From Microbulbifer hydrolyticus (GTDB lineage Bacteria > Pseudomonadota > Gammaproteobacteria > Pseudomonadales > Cellvibrionaceae), in the NCBI RefSeq assembly GCF_009931115.1, contig NZ_CP047491.1, positions 3,485,501 to 3,549,500 of the forward strand: a stretch of DNA of 64,000 nt, given 5' to 3'. The notes beneath the pieces were generated by a model. The model worked only from the letters and a program-made list of their open reading frames with translations, searched no databases and was not told the DNA's origin. Position numbers and translations under genes: made by a program. This document shows positions 61,025 to 64,000 of this stretch, piece after piece (positions within the stretch are counted from its first letter, which is position 1; each line of letters begins with the position of its first letter).

Positions 61025-61456
61025 TTATTTGGAAGGCACCGGCACCACCGCCATGGTGATACGGGAAATACAATTGAGCTTGCCGTTCGGGTCGCTGATC
61101 CGGATTTCCCAGACCTGGCTACTACGCCCGATATGTACCGGGCTCGCCTTGGCGGTAACTACACCCTCAGCAACCGGTCGCAGGTGGTTGGCGTTGATCT
61201 CCTGGCCTACACAATAAAATTTACTGTTATCCACTACCAGGTTGGCACCAATGGAGCCCAGGGTCTCCGCCAGTGCCACACTGGCGCCGCCGTGCAGAAT
61301 GCCAAACGGCTGACGCGTGCGCTGATCCACCGGCATGGTACCAACCAGATAGTCGTCACCGACCTCGGTAATCACCATGCCCAGATGGCCAGGCATACAC
61401 TTCGCCCCACCCTGATTCAATAAATCTGTTGTCGGCTCACCGTGCCAGATTGCCAT
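61025..61456 (-). CDS. Hotdog-fold thioesterase (PaaI/YdiI family)
   Basis: 143 residues. PaaI-like signatures: CMPGHLGMVITEVGDDYLVG, RQPFGILHGGASVALAETLG (HGG motif plus catalytic acid), GQEINANHLRPVAEGVVTAK and WEIRISDPNGKLNCISRITM. Hydrolyses acyl-CoA thioesters; YdiI-type members act on aromatic or hydroxyaromatic CoA, e.g. in menaquinone synthesis. Exact substrate unknown. Gene order with the peptidase suggests a shared transcript. Confidence 0.92.
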   Translation of the reverse strand: MAIWHGEPTTDLLNQGGAKCMPGHLGMVITEVGDDYLVGTMPVDQRTRQPFGILHGGASVALAETLGSIGANLVVDNSKFYCVGQEINANHLRPVAEGVVTAKASPVHIGRSSQVWEIRISDPNGKLNCISRITMAVVPVPSK

Positions 61457-61499
61457 AATTCACCTTCTCATATTCACAACGAATAAACGCCTGTGAATA

Positions 61500-62081
61500 T
61501 CAGTAGAAAAGTTGTGGATTGAAAGTACCAAAGCCGCCAAAGGCCATCATCTCAGCTTCCAGCTGGCGCATATCCCGCAACAGGCTGCGGCGCTGGCTGC
61601 GCAGGGCTCTCCGCTCTTTTTTCGATTCTGCCTCTTCCAAAGCCCGCTCCACGCGGTAGACCTCGCGCTCGGCCGCCTCGTACTGGCTTACCAATGCCGC
61701 GTACTGCTGCTCGGCCTGATAGACCGCCAGTCCACGTTCATAGTTGGCCAAAAACAGGTCCGCGGTGGGGCCGGTGCAGACCCCTTCGTAGTCGCGTCCA
61801 CGGCGGCCGACAACAAAACCGTTTTCCGGGGTGCAATACTGCTCCACCCCTTCCTCGTAACCCCGCTGCCAGGCACCGGTGTCGGTACGCACGCCGTACT
61901 CGTGACATTTCTGGGCGATCTGGTAGACAGTCGCCTGACTGCGGCCACGGGCACCGTCTTCGATGCCACGCTCGTACCAGAGACCCGCCTGGCATTCGTT
62001 TTCGGAAATTACTGCGCAGCCACTGGACAGGGCCAGGGTTGCAGGAATCGATATAAGGGTGAGCAGTTTCCAGAGTTTCAT
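61500..62081 (-). CDS. DUF2799 domain-containing lipoprotein
   Basis: 193 residues from ATG 62081 (MKLWKLL). Lipoprotein signal ends in LALSSGC. DUF2799 segments: ENECQAGLWYERGIEDGARG, CHEYGVRTDTGAWQRGYEEG and YCTPENGFVVGRRGRDYEGV with GLAVYQAEQQYAAL. A C-terminal coiled coil (ALVSQYEAAEREVYRVERAL, with ERRALRSQRRSLLRDM) follows. Likely envelope-associated; function unknown. Confidence 0.88.
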   Translation of the reverse strand: MKLWKLLTLISIPATLALSSGCAVISENECQAGLWYERGIEDGARGRSQATVYQIAQKCHEYGVRTDTGAWQRGYEEGVEQYCTPENGFVVGRRGRDYEGVCTGPTADLFLANYERGLAVYQAEQQYAALVSQYEAAEREVYRVERALEEAESKKERRALRSQRRSLLRDMRQLEAEMMAFGGFGTFNPQLFY

Positions 62082-62141
62082 TTTGTCATCCACGGGTTGC
62101 ACGCCGTTATTACATTCCCTTCCCCGTGAACCTGTGCTGAA

Positions 62142-62792
62142 TCAGCCAAAACGCTTATCCGCCACGAACGGGTTGGTCTGGCGCTCCTGCCCGAAGGTGG
62201 ACATGGGGCCGTGGCCGGGAATGAACTTTACCTGATCCCCCAGTGGCCAGAGTTTTTTGGTGATGGAGTCGAGCAGGTCCTGGTGGTTGCTCATGGGGAA
62301 ATCGGTACGGCCGATGGATCCGGCGAACAGTACGTCCCCCACCAGCGCGAGGTTGCTGGGGCGATGGAAGAAGATGACGTGACCGGGGGTGTGGCCGGGG
62401 CAGTGAATGACTTCGAGCACTTCGTCGCCAACGGTGACGGTGTCGCCGTCGTGCAGCCAGCGATCGGGAGTAAAGGTTTCCACCGGGGGGAGGCCGTACA
62501 TCTGCGCCTGGACTTCGATCTTTTCGATCCAGAACTGGTCGGCTTCCTGTGGGCCCTCTACCGGCAGTTTGAGGTCGCGGGCCAGGGGGGCCGTGCCGCC
62601 CACATGGTCGAGATGGCCGTGGGTAAGGAGGATTTTCTCGAGCTTGAGGCCGTGCTCTTCGACGGCGGCGAGGATACGGTCCACATCACCACCCGGGTCC
62701 ACTACGGCCGCGCGCTTGCTGTCGTCACACCACAGCAGGGTGCAGTTTTGCTGGAATGGGGTAACGGGAACCGAGTGAAATTGCAGAGCCAT
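62142..62792 (-). CDS. MBL-fold metallo-hydrolase (YcbL/glyoxalase II-like)
   Basis: 216 residues. Metal site THGHLDHVGG (HxHxDH), further ligands in HCPGHTPGHVIFFH, VGDVLFAGSIGRTDFP and the terminal FIPGHGPMSTFGQER. The overall length and these motifs match YcbL-type glyoxalase II proteins, which hydrolyse S-lactoylglutathione or related thioesters. No signal peptide, cytoplasmic. Single gene. Confidence 0.93.
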   Translation of the reverse strand: MALQFHSVPVTPFQQNCTLLWCDDSKRAAVVDPGGDVDRILAAVEEHGLKLEKILLTHGHLDHVGGTAPLARDLKLPVEGPQEADQFWIEKIEVQAQMYGLPPVETFTPDRWLHDGDTVTVGDEVLEVIHCPGHTPGHVIFFHRPSNLALVGDVLFAGSIGRTDFPMSNHQDLLDSITKKLWPLGDQVKFIPGHGPMSTFGQERQTNPFVADKRFG

Positions 62793-62892
62793 GGGAGTAC
62801 CTGTTTAGTCTTCGGTGCCGAGTATAACGCTCACTTTCTTATCCGGCTAAGGTGGCTCTTGTGCTTCGTGGCTGGTTGGGTGGCGGTGCAGC

Positions 62893-62991
62893 TACCGGGT
62901 GGGCCCTCGTGAGACACGCCGTAGACCCATCCATGGGGGCTCGGCTGCGGCCGTCCTGGCCGCAGACGGTCTCACGAGGGCCCACCCGGTA
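62893..62991. repeat. Long inverted repeat, REP-like
   Basis: Two 23-bp perfectly complementary arms (62893-62915 and 62969-62991; inner ends GTGAGAC / GTCTCAC) enclose 53 bp with a smaller stem CTGCGGCC / GGCCGCAG and a CCCATCCATGGG block. Extragenic, between the MBL and hydrolase genes. Looks like a dispersed REP/BIME-type element. Confidence 0.65.
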
Positions 62992-63020
62992 CCAACACCT
63001 TCGATTGTGGCTTCAGAACA

Positions 63021-63911
63021 CTAAATAGCTGCCGCAGTCGCCCTCTGCAGTGGGCTCGGCCGGCGCGAATTCGACTTTTTCAGTAGCTCGCGCACATCCT
63101 CGATCAGGGCCTTCTGCACCAGTTCGCTCTGCCAGTAACCATCGTGAGACACCAGTTGCGGCCCCCAGCTGGCGGCGCTCCAGTCGGCGAGAGGACGGGT
63201 TTCGTAATCGCGGTAGACGGCCTGGTTGTAGGAGGGGCTGAGTGGCTTGAGAGGCCAGCCGAAGAGGTCGTCGGGGTTGTAGAAGTTTTTCCAGCGGAAG
63301 TTGTAGCCGCGGGTGTCCGAGGTAACGGCCTGGATCTGGTCGCGGGCCATGCCGGCGGTCCACAGGGGGTTGCTGGCGCCGAGGGTGTACCAGTGGGCCA
63401 GGGTCTTGCCGCGCTGGAAAAGGTCCTTGGCGGAGCCCTTGTGGACACCTTTGGGGCCGCCGTCGCGCCAGATACCGTGGCTGATCGTGGGGCGCTGGGC
63501 GTCCCAGAGATAATTCGACAGGATGCTGCAGCCAATGGAGTGGCTAAGCAGGATGACAGGGGCAGTGTCGCTGGTGGCTTTGGCGGCGCGCTCGAAGGTC
63601 TGGTAGATGGCCTGCTGGGTTTTGTCGTAGTTGCCGCCGCGCTGGTCGATATCCGTCATCTGGGATGCGGCTTCGGCAAGTCCGTAGAGCATGAATTTGC
63701 GCGCGCGCAGGTAGTCCATATCGCGCTTCTGCATGGCTTCGAATACCCGCTCGAGGTTCGGCTGCAGGTGCCCCTGGCAGAGGACGGTATCGGCGTGGAT
63801 GCGCGACCAGTCGTCGCCCAGTTCGCTTTTGAGTGCCTGAAACAGTGGCTCGGCAAAGCCTTCGTCCACGGCGCCCATACCCGGTGCCGCCAGGATGACC
63901 AGATCAGCCAT
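63021..63911 (-). CDS. Putative alpha/beta hydrolase
   Basis: 296 residues from ATG 63911 (AGGGGAG upstream; a GTG two codons earlier is too close to it). The opening LVILAAPGMGAVDEGFAEPL and the nucleophile-elbow-like PVILLSHSIGCSILSNYL (Ser in SHSIG) suggest an alpha/beta-hydrolase fold. The second half (PLWTAGMARDQIQAVTSDTR, NFYNPDDLFGWPLKPLS with candidate Asp, and VSHDGYWQS with a candidate His) would complete a Ser-Asp-His triad. Substrate unknown. Confidence 0.75.
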   Translation of the reverse strand: MADLVILAAPGMGAVDEGFAEPLFQALKSELGDDWSRIHADTVLCQGHLQPNLERVFEAMQKRDMDYLRARKFMLYGLAEAASQMTDIDQRGGNYDKTQQAIYQTFERAAKATSDTAPVILLSHSIGCSILSNYLWDAQRPTISHGIWRDGGPKGVHKGSAKDLFQRGKTLAHWYTLGASNPLWTAGMARDQIQAVTSDTRGYNFRWKNFYNPDDLFGWPLKPLSPSYNQAVYRDYETRPLADWSAASWGPQLVSHDGYWQSELVQKALIEDVRELLKKSNSRRPSPLQRATAAAI

Positions 63912-64000
63912 TGTCACTCCCCTGAAATGTTCTTGTGTGCGTTCTTATTGGATGCGATTTCCGCGCCAGGGTTTTCCCGCGCATCGATTTGGCCTGAGCA

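Overview
The window looks like a chromosomal segment of a marine, polysaccharide-degrading gammaproteobacterium, most likely Microbulbifer or a close Cellvibrionales relative (inference). Supporting signs are a moderately GC-rich backbone, a xylan-degradation cluster (GH10 xylanase, pentoside symporter, GH43 xylosidase), a lipoprotein with a poly-serine linker, TonB-dependent uptake, and typical housekeeping genes (parC, aceK, ppk/ppx, ndh, aconitase).

Layout. 1-5.5 kb: 5' part of msrP, a tiny membrane protein, a MarC-family protein, aceK, an AraC-type regulator and a lipoprotein. 5.5-10.7 kb: divergent ppk1 and ppx with a Pho-box-like repeat between them, then selO. 10.7-16.1 kb: Tat-exported GH10 xylanase, GPH symporter, GH43 xylosidase and a Nudix-type regulator. 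16.3-22.3 kb: DUF2147 protein, a MarR/EmrA/EmrB-like efflux operon and parC. 22.5-25.4 kb: FetA/FetB iron exporter, an outer-membrane barrel and a PaiB-like protein.

25.5-37.7 kb is the striking part: an integron gene-cassette array of 23 attC sites and 23 short, mostly unknown ORFs, all read on the minus strand. The attI-proximal end is therefore at about 37.7 kb. No integrase gene lies in the window, so locally this is a CALIN-type cluster (attC sites without an integrase). Most attC sites are near 138 bp and fall into families; a few are short (62-87 bp). About 17 of the 23 cassette products carry a signal peptide, lipobox or membrane segment. Ten cassettes take their stop codon from the TAAC at the attC edge. 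Recognisable products are few: a TonB C-terminal domain, a SIMPL/DUF541 protein with a TonB-box-like motif, a stand-alone Ada-type zinc domain, and DUF6572- and DUF2019-like proteins. Just outside the proximal end lie an 18-bp perfect palindrome with a decayed second copy, and an intrinsic terminator that insulates the array from aconitase transcription.

38.2-64 kb returns to backbone genes: aconitase, an 1825-residue DUF748/OmpA-like protein with repeated cysteine pairs, an FAD oxidoreductase-SelD fusion whose SelD half has lost its catalytic Cys and Lys, NDH-2, a TonB-dependent receptor, a lipoprotein with 31-residue YD/calcium-loop repeats, an H-NS-family protein, a CBS protein, an SLC13 permease with a long charged linker, an SDR, and a run of small metabolic and unknown genes ending in a predicted hydrolase. 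A 23-bp inverted repeat resembling a dispersed REP-type element sits near 62.9 kb. No rRNA, tRNA, insertion sequence or CRISPR array was recognised.
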